From Dechloromonas sp. Dech2017 (GTDB taxonomy: Bacteria > Pseudomonadota > Gammaproteobacteria > Burkholderiales > Rhodocyclaceae): a stretch of 64,000 nt of DNA. A model generated the notes under the pieces. That model made no database searches, was not told the origin of the DNA, and saw nothing but the letters and a program-made list of their open reading frames with translations. The translations under genes were made by a program, and so were the position numbers. Position 1 is the stretch's first letter, and each line of letters starts with the position of its first letter. The DNA lies in NCBI GenBank assembly GCA_009469585.1, contig SSXW01000015.1, positions 1-64,000 on the forward strand, written 5' to 3'. Of this stretch, positions 52,239-60,311 are shown in pieces.

Positions 52239-53846
52239 ATGACCTGGCGCCCCCGGATAATCCTTCACCGCTGGCTGTTCCTGCTGCTCGCCGTCGCACT
52301 GCCGGCCGGCGCGGCCGAGCCGGCCATTCCCGAGGAAATCGGCGCCACCCTGCAGGTGGCCCGCGGCGAACGCGAGGGCTTCTGGGAAAAGACCCTGGTC
52401 GTCCGCTTTGCCGGCCAGCGCCGGGTGCTGTCGACCAGCGACGGCCTGCTCGACGCCAGGGCGGCGATTAACCATGCTGCCCATCCCGGGCTGTGGATGC
52501 GGCTGGGCAAGGACGGCAAGCCCTACTCCGAAGGCGTGCGCGACGCCACCGCCGAGCGCCTCGGCTTCCCCCGGCAGGCGGTCGCCCAGATGGCGACGGC
52601 GGCCGACATGGACAACCTGGCCGTGGTCACCCGCCGCCACGGCCCGTTGACCGTCACCGTGCTGGCCACGGCCGGCGCTAAAAGCAACGCCATCCGCACC
52701 GGGGTCGATGCCGGCACCCACATCGAGGGCGAGACGCCGGCCGGCACCATCAACCTGATGGTGCTGAGCAATATCGAACTGAGCGACGCGGCGCTGGCCC
52801 GCGCCCTGATCACCGTCACCGAAGGCAAGACAGCGGCGCTCGAAGACCTCCGCGTGCCGAGCACCTACACGAAAAGCGTGCAGGCCACCGGCACCGGCAC
52901 CGACAGCATCATCGTCGTCTCCGGCACCGCCGCCCCACGGGCGACCTACACCGGCGGCCACAGCCGGATCGGCGAACTGATCGGCAAGGCCAGCTACCAG
53001 GCGGTGATCGAGGCGCTGGGCAAGCAGAACGGCTTCTTCCTGCCGGGCAGCCAGCGCTTTGCCGACGCAGCGGCCGGCCCGGCCAAGGCCCCCGGCGACC
53101 TGCGCCTGGCGCTGGCCCACCTCGATGCCGTGCCCGGCGACATCGCCGGCAACCGGGCGCGCATCGAGCAGGCCATCCGTGAAGCGGCCCGCCACGGCGC
53201 CGACTGGGTGGTGACGCCGGAGCTGGCCGAGACCGGCTACAACTTCGCCAGCCGCATCGGCACCGGCTGGATCGCGCCCTTTCCCGATGCCTGGGTCAGC
53301 TCCCTGGCCGCCATCGCCCGCGACAACCGCATCGCCCTCTTCGTCGGCCTGGCCGAACGCGAGGCGGGCAGCGGCAAGCTGTACAACAGCGTGGCGGTGA
53401 TCGACCGCGACGGCGTCATCCGCGGCACCTACCGCAAGCAGCGCCTGGTCGGCCGGGCCGAAAGCTGGGCCCTGGCCGGCACCGGCGGAGCACCCTTCGA
53501 CGTCGACGGGATCGCCGTCGGCACGCTGATCTGCGCCGATGCCTGGAAGGCCGGCCCGGCCGCCAGCCAGGCGGCGCAGGGTGCCGCCATCCTGCTCGCC
53601 CCGGCCAACTGGCCGCCGGTGGACGGCATGGGGCCGGGCGACGTCTGGGAGCGGCGGACGCGGGAAACCGGCCTGCCGATGGTCGTCGTCAATCGCGGCG
53701 GCAAGGAGCCGGAACTCGATTTCTCGGCCGGGGAAAGCGTCGTATCCCGCGGCGGCGAACGCCTGCTCAGCTTCACGGCGCCGGCCGGCGGCATCTTTTA
53801 CGTGGACTGGGATCGCCGGCAGGGTTTCCGCCAGGTCACGCCCTAG
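52239..53846 (+). CDS. Exported CbiZ-nitrilase fusion protein
   Basis: 535 residues from the ATG at 52239. Residues 1-25 form a Sec signal peptide (WLFLLLAVALPAGA). Residues about 30-265 match CbiZ adenosylcobinamide amidohydrolase: VLSTSDGLLDARAAINH, VTVLATAGAKSNAIRTG, GTINLMVLSNIELSDAALA, VTEGKTAALEDLRVPS and QATGTGTDSIIVVSG. Residues about 285-535 are a carbon-nitrogen hydrolase with a full Glu-Lys-Cys triad: VTPELAETGYNF (E328), GTYRKQRLV (K400) and TLICADAWKAG (C432). CbiZ cleaves the aminopropanol side chain of cobinamides in cobamide salvage; nitrilases cut amides. Both activities here would act in the periplasm. No cobalamin gene is nearby. Domain calls are firm; substrate is inferred. 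Confidence 0.85.
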   Translation: MTWRPRIILHRWLFLLLAVALPAGAAEPAIPEEIGATLQVARGEREGFWEKTLVVRFAGQRRVLSTSDGLLDARAAINHAAHPGLWMRLGKDGKPYSEGVRDATAERLGFPRQAVAQMATAADMDNLAVVTRRHGPLTVTVLATAGAKSNAIRTGVDAGTHIEGETPAGTINLMVLSNIELSDAALARALITVTEGKTAALEDLRVPSTYTKSVQATGTGTDSIIVVSGTAAPRATYTGGHSRIGELIGKASYQAVIEALGKQNGFFLPGSQRFADAAAGPAKAPGDLRLALAHLDAVPGDIAGNRARIEQAIREAARHGADWVVTPELAETGYNFASRIGTGWIAPFPDAWVSSLAAIARDNRIALFVGLAEREAGSGKLYNSVAVIDRDGVIRGTYRKQRLVGRAESWALAGTGGAPFDVDGIAVGTLICADAWKAGPAASQAAQGAAILLAPANWPPVDGMGPGDVWERRTRETGLPMVVVNRGGKEPELDFSAGESVVSRGGERLLSFTAPAGGIFYVDWDRRQGFRQVTP

Positions 53847-53860
53847 GGCTAGTGCGCCGG

Positions 53861-53901
53861 CCATTTGAAAATTGGCCGGAAATTGCTGTCGACCGCAGCA
53901 G
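53861..53901 (-). repeat. Dispersed repeat, copy 7
   Basis: On the minus strand CTGCTGCGGTCGACAGCAAT then TTCCGGCCAATTTTCAAATGG. It lies 14 bases past the stop of the CbiZ-nitrilase gene and ahead of the small membrane protein. Confidence 0.75.
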
Positions 53902-53986
53902 TCGGGCCAGCCGGCTGGCGCCTCGCCGCTTCGCTGTCTATGCTGAAGGGAAGACCGAGCAGACGGTCGTCGAGGGCGAGGAGACC

Positions 53987-54187
53987 ATGAAGAAGCCCAA
54001 GCTGAAGGCCCAGCGTCTGGCGGCGTTGTTCGCGCTGGGCTGCCTGCTGTTCAATTTTCCGCTGCTGGCGTTGTTCAACCGCAGCGAAACGGTGGCCGGG
54101 CTGCCCCTGCTTTTCGTTTACGTCTATGTCGCCTGGGGGCTGCTGATCGCGCTGCTCGCCCTGGTCATCGAGCGGAAGAATCCGTGA
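53987..54187 (+). CDS. Small two-helix membrane protein, likely partner of the symporter
   Basis: 66 residues from the ATG at 53987 (GGCGAGGAGACC upstream); the frame opens earlier but the upstream part overlaps the repeat. A basic start (MKKPKLKAQR) is followed by two hydrophobic helices, LAALFALGCLLFNFPLLALF and LLFVYVYVAWGLLIALLAL, ending ERKNP. Small proteins of this sort pair with sodium/solute symporter-family proteins as accessory subunits. It lies 47 bases before the symporter-GGDEF-EAL gene, which supports that role. Confidence 0.75.
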   Translation: MKKPKLKAQRLAALFALGCLLFNFPLLALFNRSETVAGLPLLFVYVYVAWGLLIALLALVIERKNP

Positions 54188-54234
54188 TGCGGCCGGCGAA
54201 CTGTTCCGTCGCACCCATCCCGGAGGCCTGAGGG

Positions 54235-57200
54235 ATGTCGGCCTGGATCATTTTCCTCGCCGCCGCCACCTACCTCGGCCTGCTCTTCTACATCGCCCAT
54301 CGCGGCGACCGGGCGGCCGCCGCCGGGCGCAGCCTGATTGCCAGCCCCTACGTCTATGCCTTGTCGCTCGGCGTCTATGCCACGGCCTGGACCTTCTACG
54401 GCAGCGTCGGGCGGGCTGCCGAGAGCGGCATCGGCTTCTTGCCCGTCTATCTCGGGCCGACGGTGATGGTCGCCCTGTGGTGGCTGGTGTTGCGCAAGAT
54501 CATCCGCATCGCCAAGGAAAACCGCATCACCTCGCTGGCCGACTTCATCTCGGCGCGCTACGGCAAGAGCGCGGCGCTGGCCGGCCTGGTCACGGTGATC
54601 GCCCTGGTCGGCGTGACGCCCTACATTTCCTTGCAGCTGAAGGCCATCGCCACCAGCTTCACGGTGCTGCGCGGCTACCCTGAGATCCTGATGGTCGAGC
54701 CGGAGCCGGCCGACATCTGGCACGACACGGCGCTCTACGCGGCGCTCGCCCTGGCCGCCTTCACCGTCGTTTTCGGCACACGCAAGCTCGACGCCGCCGA
54801 GCGCCACGAAGGCATGGTCGCCGCCATCGCCTTCGAGTCGCTGGTCAAGTTGCTCGCCTTCCTCGCCGTCGGCGCCTTCGTCACCTGGGGCATGTACGAC
54901 GGGCCGGCCGACCTGTTCACCCGTGCCGTCGCCGAGCCGAAGATTGCCGCCGTGTTCACCATCGGCGGCGGTTCGGTCGATGTCTATCACAACTGGGCGT
55001 CGCTTTTCTCGGTGGCCTTCGTCGCCATGCTGGCCGTCATGTTCCTGCCTCGCCAGTTCCAGGTCGCGGTGGTCGAGAACGTCGACGAGGCCCACCTCAA
55101 CAAGGCCATCTGGCTGTTTCCGCTCTACCTGCTGCTGTTCAACCTGTTCGTGCTGCCCATCGCCTTCGGCGGCCTGCTGCATTTCGGCACGGTCGGCGTC
55201 AATCCCGACACCTTCGTGCTGACCCTGCCGATGTCCGGCCAGCAGGAGGGGCTGGCCTTGCTCGTCTTCCTCGGTGGCTTCTCGGCCGCCACCGGCATGG
55301 TCATCGTCGAGACCATCGCCTTGTCCACCATGGTCTGCAACGACCTGGTGATGCCCGTGCTGCTCCGCATCCGCTCCCTCGGCCTGGCCCGGCGACCGGA
55401 CCTGTCCGGCCTGCTGCTCGCCATCCGGCGGGCGACCATCGTCTTCGGCATGCTGCTCGGCTACGCCTATTACCGGCTGGCCGGCGAAGCCTACGCGCTG
55501 GTCTCGATCGGCCTGATTTCCTTTGCCGCCGTCGCCCAGTTCGGACCGGCCCTGCTCGGCGGCATCTACTGGAAAGGCGGCACCAGGAGCGGCGCCCTGG
55601 CCGGGCTCGGCGCCGGCTTCCTGCTCTGGGCCTACACCCTGATGCTGCCGGCCTTCGCCCGGTCCGGCTGGCTGCCCATGGAAATTCTCGAGCAGGGACC
55701 GTTCGGCATCGCGCTGCTGCGCCCGGGGGCGCTGTTCGGGCTGGGCGGGCTGGACGAGATCAGCCACGCCATGCTGTGGAGCATGCTGGCCAATGTCGGG
55801 GTCTACGTCGGCGTCTCCATCCTCAGCGACCAGAGCGCGCTGGAGCAGACGCAGGCGGCCCGTTTCGTCGACGTCTTCCGCGACGAACGCGGCGCCGGGC
55901 CGGCCTGGCGGGCCAGTGGTTCGCTGCCCGACCTGCATGCGCTGATGGTGCGGTTTCTTGGCCCCGACAATGCCCGCAAGGTCTTTCTCGCCCATGCCGC
56001 GGAGCATGGCGAGGATTGGCCGAAGGCGATCGACGCCGAACTGGCCCACCGCTGCGAGGCGCAACTGGCCGGGGTGATCGGCGCCGCCTCGGCGCGGGTG
56101 ATGATGGCCGCGGTGGTCGAGGAGGAACTGCTGCGCGACAGCCTGACCGGGCTGCCCAACCGCAGCCTGCTGCTGACCCGTATCGGCGATCTGCTCGAGG
56201 AGCGGCAGCCGGAAGCCGGGCAGGGCTTTGCGCTGGTTTTCTTCGTGCTCGACCGCTTCCGAGTGATCACCGACAGCCTGGGCGGCGCCGTCGGCGACCA
56301 GCTGCTGGTCGCCGTCGCCCATCGCCTGGGCAGCGGCTTGCGCCCCGGCGACACCGGGGCGCGGATCGGCGGCGAGAGTTTTGCCGTGCTGCTCGACGGC
56401 GTGCCCGATGCCGGCGAGGCCGAACGCTTCGCCAAGCAGTTGCAGGGCGAACTGGCCGCCGGCTTCCATGTCGAGGGGCACACGCTGTTCACCACGGCGA
56501 GCATCGGCATCGTCTTCGTCCGGCCGGGCTATGTCGCCGCCGGCGATGTGCTGCGCGACGCCGAAACCGCCGCCCACAAGGCCATGGAGCGTGGCGGCGA
56601 CAGCCACGAATTGTTCGCGGCCGACATGCGCGAGCGGGCCGTCGCCCTCCTCAAGATGGAAACCGAACTGCGCAAGGCGGTGGTCGGTGGCGACGAGTTC
56701 AGCGTCTATTACCAGCCCTTCGTCTCGCTGAAGAGCGGGCAACTGGCCGGTTTCGAGGCGCTGGTCCGCATGCGCCGGGCCGACGGCAGCCTGGTGCCGC
56801 CCGCCGAGTTCATCCCGCTCACCGAGGAAACCGGGCTGATCCTGGCCATCGGCCGCTGGGTGCTGGGCGAGGCGTGCGCCCAGATGCGCGACTGGCAGCA
56901 GCGTTACCCCGACCACCCGCCGATGCAGATGAGCGTCAACCTGGCCGGACGCCAGTTCGCCCAGCCCGACCTGCTCGAGCAGATCGAGGCGGTGCTCGCC
57001 GAGACCGGCCTCGACACGGCCAGCCTCAAGCTGGAAGTGACCGAAACGGTCCTCATGGAACATGCCGAGGCGGCGACCGCCGTGCTCGAAAAGCTGCGGG
57101 CCAGGGGTATCAAGCTGTTGATGGACGATTTCGGCACCGGCTATTCCTCGCTCGCCTACCTGCACCGTTTCCCCGTCGATACGCTGAAAATCGACGCCTC

Positions 57201-57429
57201 CTTCGTGCGCCGCATGGATGTCGACCGCAAGAACGCCGACATCATCCAGACCATCGTCGCCCTGGCCCACACGCTGAACATGGACCTGGTGGCCGAGGGG
57301 GTCGAGAGCGCCGAGCAGCTGGCCCAGCTGCGGGCCATGCAGGTCGAGTACGGCCAGGGCTACCATTTCGCCAAGCCGCTCGATGCCGAGGCGGCCGAGC
57401 GGCTGATCGCCAGCCGGCCGGTGTGGTAG
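54235..57429 (+). CDS. Sodium/solute symporter-like protein with degenerate GGDEF and intact EAL domains
   Basis: 1064 residues. The N-terminal 510 residues are a multi-helix SSS-family domain (VYALSLGVYATAWTFYGSVG, LADFISARYGKSAALAG). A linker leads to a GGDEF domain whose site reads GGESF (712-716), with Ser for the usual Glu, so cyclase activity is doubtful; DSLTGLPNRSLLL is conserved. The EAL domain has FEALVRM (E841), LEVTETVLM and DDFGTGYSSL, and appears able to hydrolyse cyclic di-GMP. The whole looks like a transport-linked sensor of cyclic di-GMP turnover; this is inference. Its usual companions (PutP-type) are kinases. Confidence 0.9.
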   Translation: MSAWIIFLAAATYLGLLFYIAHRGDRAAAAGRSLIASPYVYALSLGVYATAWTFYGSVGRAAESGIGFLPVYLGPTVMVALWWLVLRKIIRIAKENRITSLADFISARYGKSAALAGLVTVIALVGVTPYISLQLKAIATSFTVLRGYPEILMVEPEPADIWHDTALYAALALAAFTVVFGTRKLDAAERHEGMVAAIAFESLVKLLAFLAVGAFVTWGMYDGPADLFTRAVAEPKIAAVFTIGGGSVDVYHNWASLFSVAFVAMLAVMFLPRQFQVAVVENVDEAHLNKAIWLFPLYLLLFNLFVLPIAFGGLLHFGTVGVNPDTFVLTLPMSGQQEGLALLVFLGGFSAATGMVIVETIALSTMVCNDLVMPVLLRIRSLGLARRPDLSGLLLAIRRATIVFGMLLGYAYYRLAGEAYALVSIGLISFAAVAQFGPALLGGIYWKGGTRSGALAGLGAGFLLWAYTLMLPAFARSGWLPMEILEQGPFGIALLRPGALFGLGGLDEISHAMLWSMLANVGVYVGVSILSDQSALEQTQAARFVDVFRDERGAGPAWRASGSLPDLHALMVRFLGPDNARKVFLAHAAEHGEDWPKAIDAELAHRCEAQLAGVIGAASARVMMAAVVEEELLRDSLTGLPNRSLLLTRIGDLLEERQPEAGQGFALVFFVLDRFRVITDSLGGAVGDQLLVAVAHRLGSGLRPGDTGARIGGESFAVLLDGVPDAGEAERFAKQLQGELAAGFHVEGHTLFTTASIGIVFVRPGYVAAGDVLRDAETAAHKAMERGGDSHELFAADMRERAVALLKMETELRKAVVGGDEFSVYYQPFVSLKSGQLAGFEALVRMRRADGSLVPPAEFIPLTEETGLILAIGRWVLGEACAQMRDWQQRYPDHPPMQMSVNLAGRQFAQPDLLEQIEAVLAETGLDTASLKLEVTETVLMEHAEAATAVLEKLRARGIKLLMDDFGTGYSSLAYLHRFPVDTLKIDASFVRRMDVDRKNADIIQTIVALAHTLNMDLVAEGVESAEQLAQLRAMQVEYGQGYHFAKPLDAEAAERLIASRPVW

Positions 57430-57605
57430 GCCGCCGGCGATTGTCGGGAAAGCGACAAGGCGTCGCCCGGCGGAAATCGGCGATGGAGGCGACGGGGCAC
57501 GGTTTGGCGGGCATTGGCGGGCTTTGGCACGAGATTGGCGCAGCGCTGCGGGCAATGGCATCGCTCTTGCTCCGCATGGCTTGTCTCCTTTTGCCCACGC
57601 CGCCG

Positions 57606-57938
57606 ATGACATCGCTTGCCAAACCCGTTTTCCACCGCCTGTCGCCCAGCGAAGCCGCCGCCCTGATCCGCAGCGAACCGACGGCCACCGTCTTCGACGT
57701 GCGCGACCTGGCCAGCTACCAGAAGGCCCACGTGGACGGCGCCGCCCACCTGGCCGAGGACAGGTTCCCGGCCTGGATGCGCCGCCTGCCGAAGGAGGCG
57801 CCGGTGGTCATTTACTGCTACCACGGCAACGCCAGCCAGACTTTCGCGCAGATGTTCGTCGATTTCCGCTATTCGCGCGTTTTCAGCGTCGACGGCGGCT
57901 ACCAGCCGCTGGCCGAGGCGCTGGTGGCGGCCGGCTGA
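57606..57938 (+). CDS. glpE: Thiosulfate sulfurtransferase GlpE
   Basis: 110 residues, matching E. coli GlpE (108). A single rhodanese domain: TVFDVRDLASYQKAH, the active-site CYHGNASQTF (C71) and VFSVDGGYQPLAE. It transfers sulfur from thiosulfate to thiol acceptors in the cytoplasm. In E. coli it lies in a glp operon, but here no glycerol gene is near. Its stop overlaps the next start (TGATG). Confidence 0.88.
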   Translation: MTSLAKPVFHRLSPSEAAALIRSEPTATVFDVRDLASYQKAHVDGAAHLAEDRFPAWMRRLPKEAPVVIYCYHGNASQTFAQMFVDFRYSRVFSVDGGYQPLAEALVAAG

Positions 57939-58306
57939 TGGGCGCGGCGCCGGTCGCCGCCTGGGTGGCGGTGCATTCCCTAACGGCCAGCGACGTCGAT
58001 TGCGCCACCGCCGTCATGCTCAAGATCCTCGACGGCAAGTGCAAGATGGGCGGCGTCGAAAAAGCAGTCATGGCCGAGCTCTACGACGCACTTGAGGGGC
58101 GCCCCGGCCAGCGCTTCGACGACAGCTTCCACGCCTTGATCGCCAGCGCCCGCCGGCAGGCCGACGAGGCGCTGAAGAATGTCATCTACGAAAAACGCGT
58201 GCTGGCCGAGACGGCGATTTCCCGCCCGGTGATGAAGGCCTTCAAGGCGATGATCCGGGCCGAAGGCCTGTTCGCCGGGCTGCCCGCCGAGGAGGAAACA
58301 GCATGA
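57938..58306 (+). CDS. Hypothetical protein between glpE and a GST
   Basis: 122 residues from the ATG at 57938, which overlaps the glpE stop by one base. It is mostly helical: DVDCATAVMLKILDGKCKMGG, a middle with LYDALEGRPGQRFDDSF, and a C-terminal helix (AETAISRPVMKAFKAMIRAEG). It has two cysteines and no signal or membrane segment. I do not recognise it. Coupling on both sides to redox/thiol genes suggests a role in the same process. Confidence 0.65.
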   Translation: MGAAPVAAWVAVHSLTASDVDCATAVMLKILDGKCKMGGVEKAVMAELYDALEGRPGQRFDDSFHALIASARRQADEALKNVIYEKRVLAETAISRPVMKAFKAMIRAEGLFAGLPAEEETA

Positions 58307-58935
58307 CCATGAAGTTCTACATGACCCCCGGCTCGTGCTCGACCGGCATCCACATCCTGCTCGAGGAATGCGGCCTGGTTTTCGAGGCCTACGTCGTCAA
58401 CCTGCTGGCCGGCAACCAGTACAAGAAGGATTACGCGGCGATCAACCCCAAGGGCACCATCCCGGCGCTGGTCCTCGACGACGGCACGGCGCTCACCGAG
58501 TTTTCCGCCATCGCCTGGTGGCTGGCCCGCAGCTACCCGAAGCGCCGGCTGCTGCCGGAAAGCCTGGCCGACGAGGTGACGGTGCTCGGCGTCATGAACT
58601 ATGCGGTGCATACGCTGCACACCCAGGGCTTCGCCCGCATCTTCACCACCGAGCGCTTCGCACCGAGCAGCGCCGACCACGAGTCGGTCAAGGCCCAGGG
58701 CCGGCAGATCATCGACCAGGCCTTTGCCATCGTCGACCGCCAGCTGGCCGGGCGGCAATATGTCGTCGATCACTTCACCATCGCCGACGCGGCGCTGTTC
58801 TACGTCGAGTTCCGGGCCGAACGGATCGGCATCCCGCTGCCGGACAACTGCGCCGCCTACTATCGCCGCCTGCTCACCCGACCAGCCATGCGCCAGGTGC
58901 TGGCCGAAGAGGGCTACGCCTCGGCGCTACGCTGA
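58303..58935 (+). CDS. Glutathione S-transferase family protein
   Basis: 210 residues. The thioredoxin-like N-domain reads YMTPGSCSTGIHILLEECG with the catalytic Ser or Cys near residue 13, then INPKGTIPALVLDDGTALTE with the cis-Pro and glutathione-binding Thr-Glu. The helical C-domain includes YVVDHFTIADAALFYVE. It conjugates or reduces electrophiles with glutathione. The start ATG overlaps the previous stop (ATGA), so it forms one operon with glpE and the hypothetical gene. Confidence 0.88.
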   Translation: MTMKFYMTPGSCSTGIHILLEECGLVFEAYVVNLLAGNQYKKDYAAINPKGTIPALVLDDGTALTEFSAIAWWLARSYPKRRLLPESLADEVTVLGVMNYAVHTLHTQGFARIFTTERFAPSSADHESVKAQGRQIIDQAFAIVDRQLAGRQYVVDHFTIADAALFYVEFRAERIGIPLPDNCAAYYRRLLTRPAMRQVLAEEGYASALR

Positions 58936-59047
58936 GCTGGCGTCCGCTGCCCGGTTGTTAATGGTCGCCTGGCCGAGGCCTGCCTGGAGGATGGCAGCGG
59001 GGAGAGCGTCGGCGATTTCCCCCTCATCCTCAACGACCTGATGGCCG

Positions 59048-59089
59048 ATGCGGTCGACGGCAATTTTTGGCCAAAATTCGCAATCCCGG
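59048..59089 (+). repeat. Dispersed repeat, copy 8
   Basis: GATGCGGTCGACGGCAATTT then TTGGCCAAAATTCGCAATCCC. It lies between the GST and the DUF4202 genes; the 267-base gap otherwise shows nothing I can support. Confidence 0.7.
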
Positions 59090-59202
59090 CCGGGCCTGGC
59101 CGTGGCCATCAGCCGCGCCGAAAGCTGCCGACGCCGTCGTCCGATGTCCGGCCAGGCCGCGGCTTGTGCCAGAATGGCGGAAACAACCAGCGAGCGAAGC
59201 CA

Positions 59203-59814
59203 TTGACTCCCCAATCCAGTCCGTTTTCCCCACCGTACGCAGCGGCCATCGCGCTCTTCGATGCGGCCAATGCCGAAGATCCCAACCTTGACCAGGGCCA
59301 GCCCAAGGAACTCCTCTACGCCCGGCGGATGACCGAGATGCTCGAGCGCTTCGCGCCGGCGGCCGGCGAGGTGGCCCACCTGGCGGTGCGCGCCCAGCAC
59401 ATCCGGCGGTGGACGGTGCCGCGCAGCAGCTACCCGATGACCAAGCCGGGCTACCACGCCTGGCGTTCCGGGCTATATACCTTCCACGCCGAAACGGCCG
59501 GCGCCCTGATGCGCCAGGCCGGCTACGCCGAAGGCCCGATCGCCGAGGTGATGAAGGCGGTCAGCAAGAGCGACATCAAGGCTAACCCCGATACGCAACT
59601 GCTGGAGGACGTTTCCAGCCTGGTCTTCATGGAGCATTACATGCACGCCTTCGCCGACCAGCACCCGGAGTATTCCGAGGAGAAGTGGATCGTCATCATC
59701 CGCAAGACCTGGCGCAAGATGTCGGCGGCTGCCCAGGCCTTCGCCACCGGCGGCGGCATCCGGCTGCCCGAGGCGCTGCTGCCGGTGATCGGCAAGGCCA
59801 TCGCCGTTTCCTGA
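59203..59814 (+). CDS. DUF4202 family protein, TTG start
   Basis: About 203 residues from a TTG at 59203, the only start near the conserved beginning; upstream frame passes through the repeat and is not coding. Conserved DUF4202 blocks: ALFDAANAEDPN, QPKELLYARRMTEMLERFAP, VRAQHIRRWTVPRSSYPM, TFHAETAGALMRQAGY, LLEDVSSLVFMEHYMHAF and IIRKTWRKMSA. Many His/Glu/Asp suggest a metal site, but no function has been established. It is followed by a repeat copy and the LapA-like gene. Confidence 0.85.
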   Translation: MTPQSSPFSPPYAAAIALFDAANAEDPNLDQGQPKELLYARRMTEMLERFAPAAGEVAHLAVRAQHIRRWTVPRSSYPMTKPGYHAWRSGLYTFHAETAGALMRQAGYAEGPIAEVMKAVSKSDIKANPDTQLLEDVSSLVFMEHYMHAFADQHPEYSEEKWIVIIRKTWRKMSAAAQAFATGGGIRLPEALLPVIGKAIAVS

Positions 59815-59830
59815 GCGGGGCCGAGCCGGT

Positions 59831-59870
59831 TGCTGCGGTCAACCGGAAAAAATCGCCAAATTTAAAAAAC
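59831..59870 (+). repeat. Dispersed repeat, copy 9
   Basis: TGCTGCGGTCAACCGGAAAA then AATCGCCAAATTTAAAAAAC. It ends four bases before the AAGGAG ribosome site of the LapA-like gene and so forms its leader. Confidence 0.75.
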
Positions 59871-59885
59871 GACAAGGAGAATTCA

Positions 59886-60278
59886 ATGCAACGTTTCGCC
59901 AACTGGCTGTTATGGATCGTCGTCATGGTCATCGTCGTGCTCTCGGTGCTCAACTGGAACACGCTGATGACGCCGGCTCCCATCGAGCTGATGGTGCTGC
60001 GCATCGAGGCGCCGCTCGGCGTCATCATGGTCGGCCTGACCGGCGTGCTGATCCTGCTCTTTTTCGTCGCCACGCTCCGCAACCAGATCAGCACGCTGCT
60101 TGAAAGCAATCGCCTGAACAAGGAAATCCGTCGCCTTCAGTCGGCCGAGGAGGGCACGCTCAGCCGCGAACTGGCCACCCTGCGCGAACAGATGCAGGCC
60201 CGCTTCGACCGGATCGACGCCCGTCTCGACGCTGCCCGGCCGGTCGCGCTTACTCCCGACCGGCCCGATGCCCCCTGA
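59886..60278 (+). CDS. LapA-like (DUF1049) inner-membrane protein
   Basis: 130 residues from the ATG at 59886, after AAGGAGAATTCA. Two membrane helices, WLLWIVVMVIVVLSVLNWN and GVIMVGLTGVLILLFFVATL, are followed by a coiled coil (RLNKEIRRLQSAEEG, LATLREQMQARFDRI). This is the LapA/DUF1049 form; LapA with LapB controls LPS assembly in enterobacteria. LapB is not adjacent, so the role is uncertain. Confidence 0.8.
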   Translation: MQRFANWLLWIVVMVIVVLSVLNWNTLMTPAPIELMVLRIEAPLGVIMVGLTGVLILLFFVATLRNQISTLLESNRLNKEIRRLQSAEEGTLSRELATLREQMQARFDRIDARLDAARPVALTPDRPDAP

Positions 60279-60311
60279 ACCAGCCGGGGCCGGGCGAGCC
60301 GGCGCGCATCA

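Noticed and set aside
54124-57612. 1162-residue open frame antisense to the symporter-EAL gene
   Set aside because: Same third-position artefact; no domains, repetitive Gly/Gln/Arg composition, no ribosome site.
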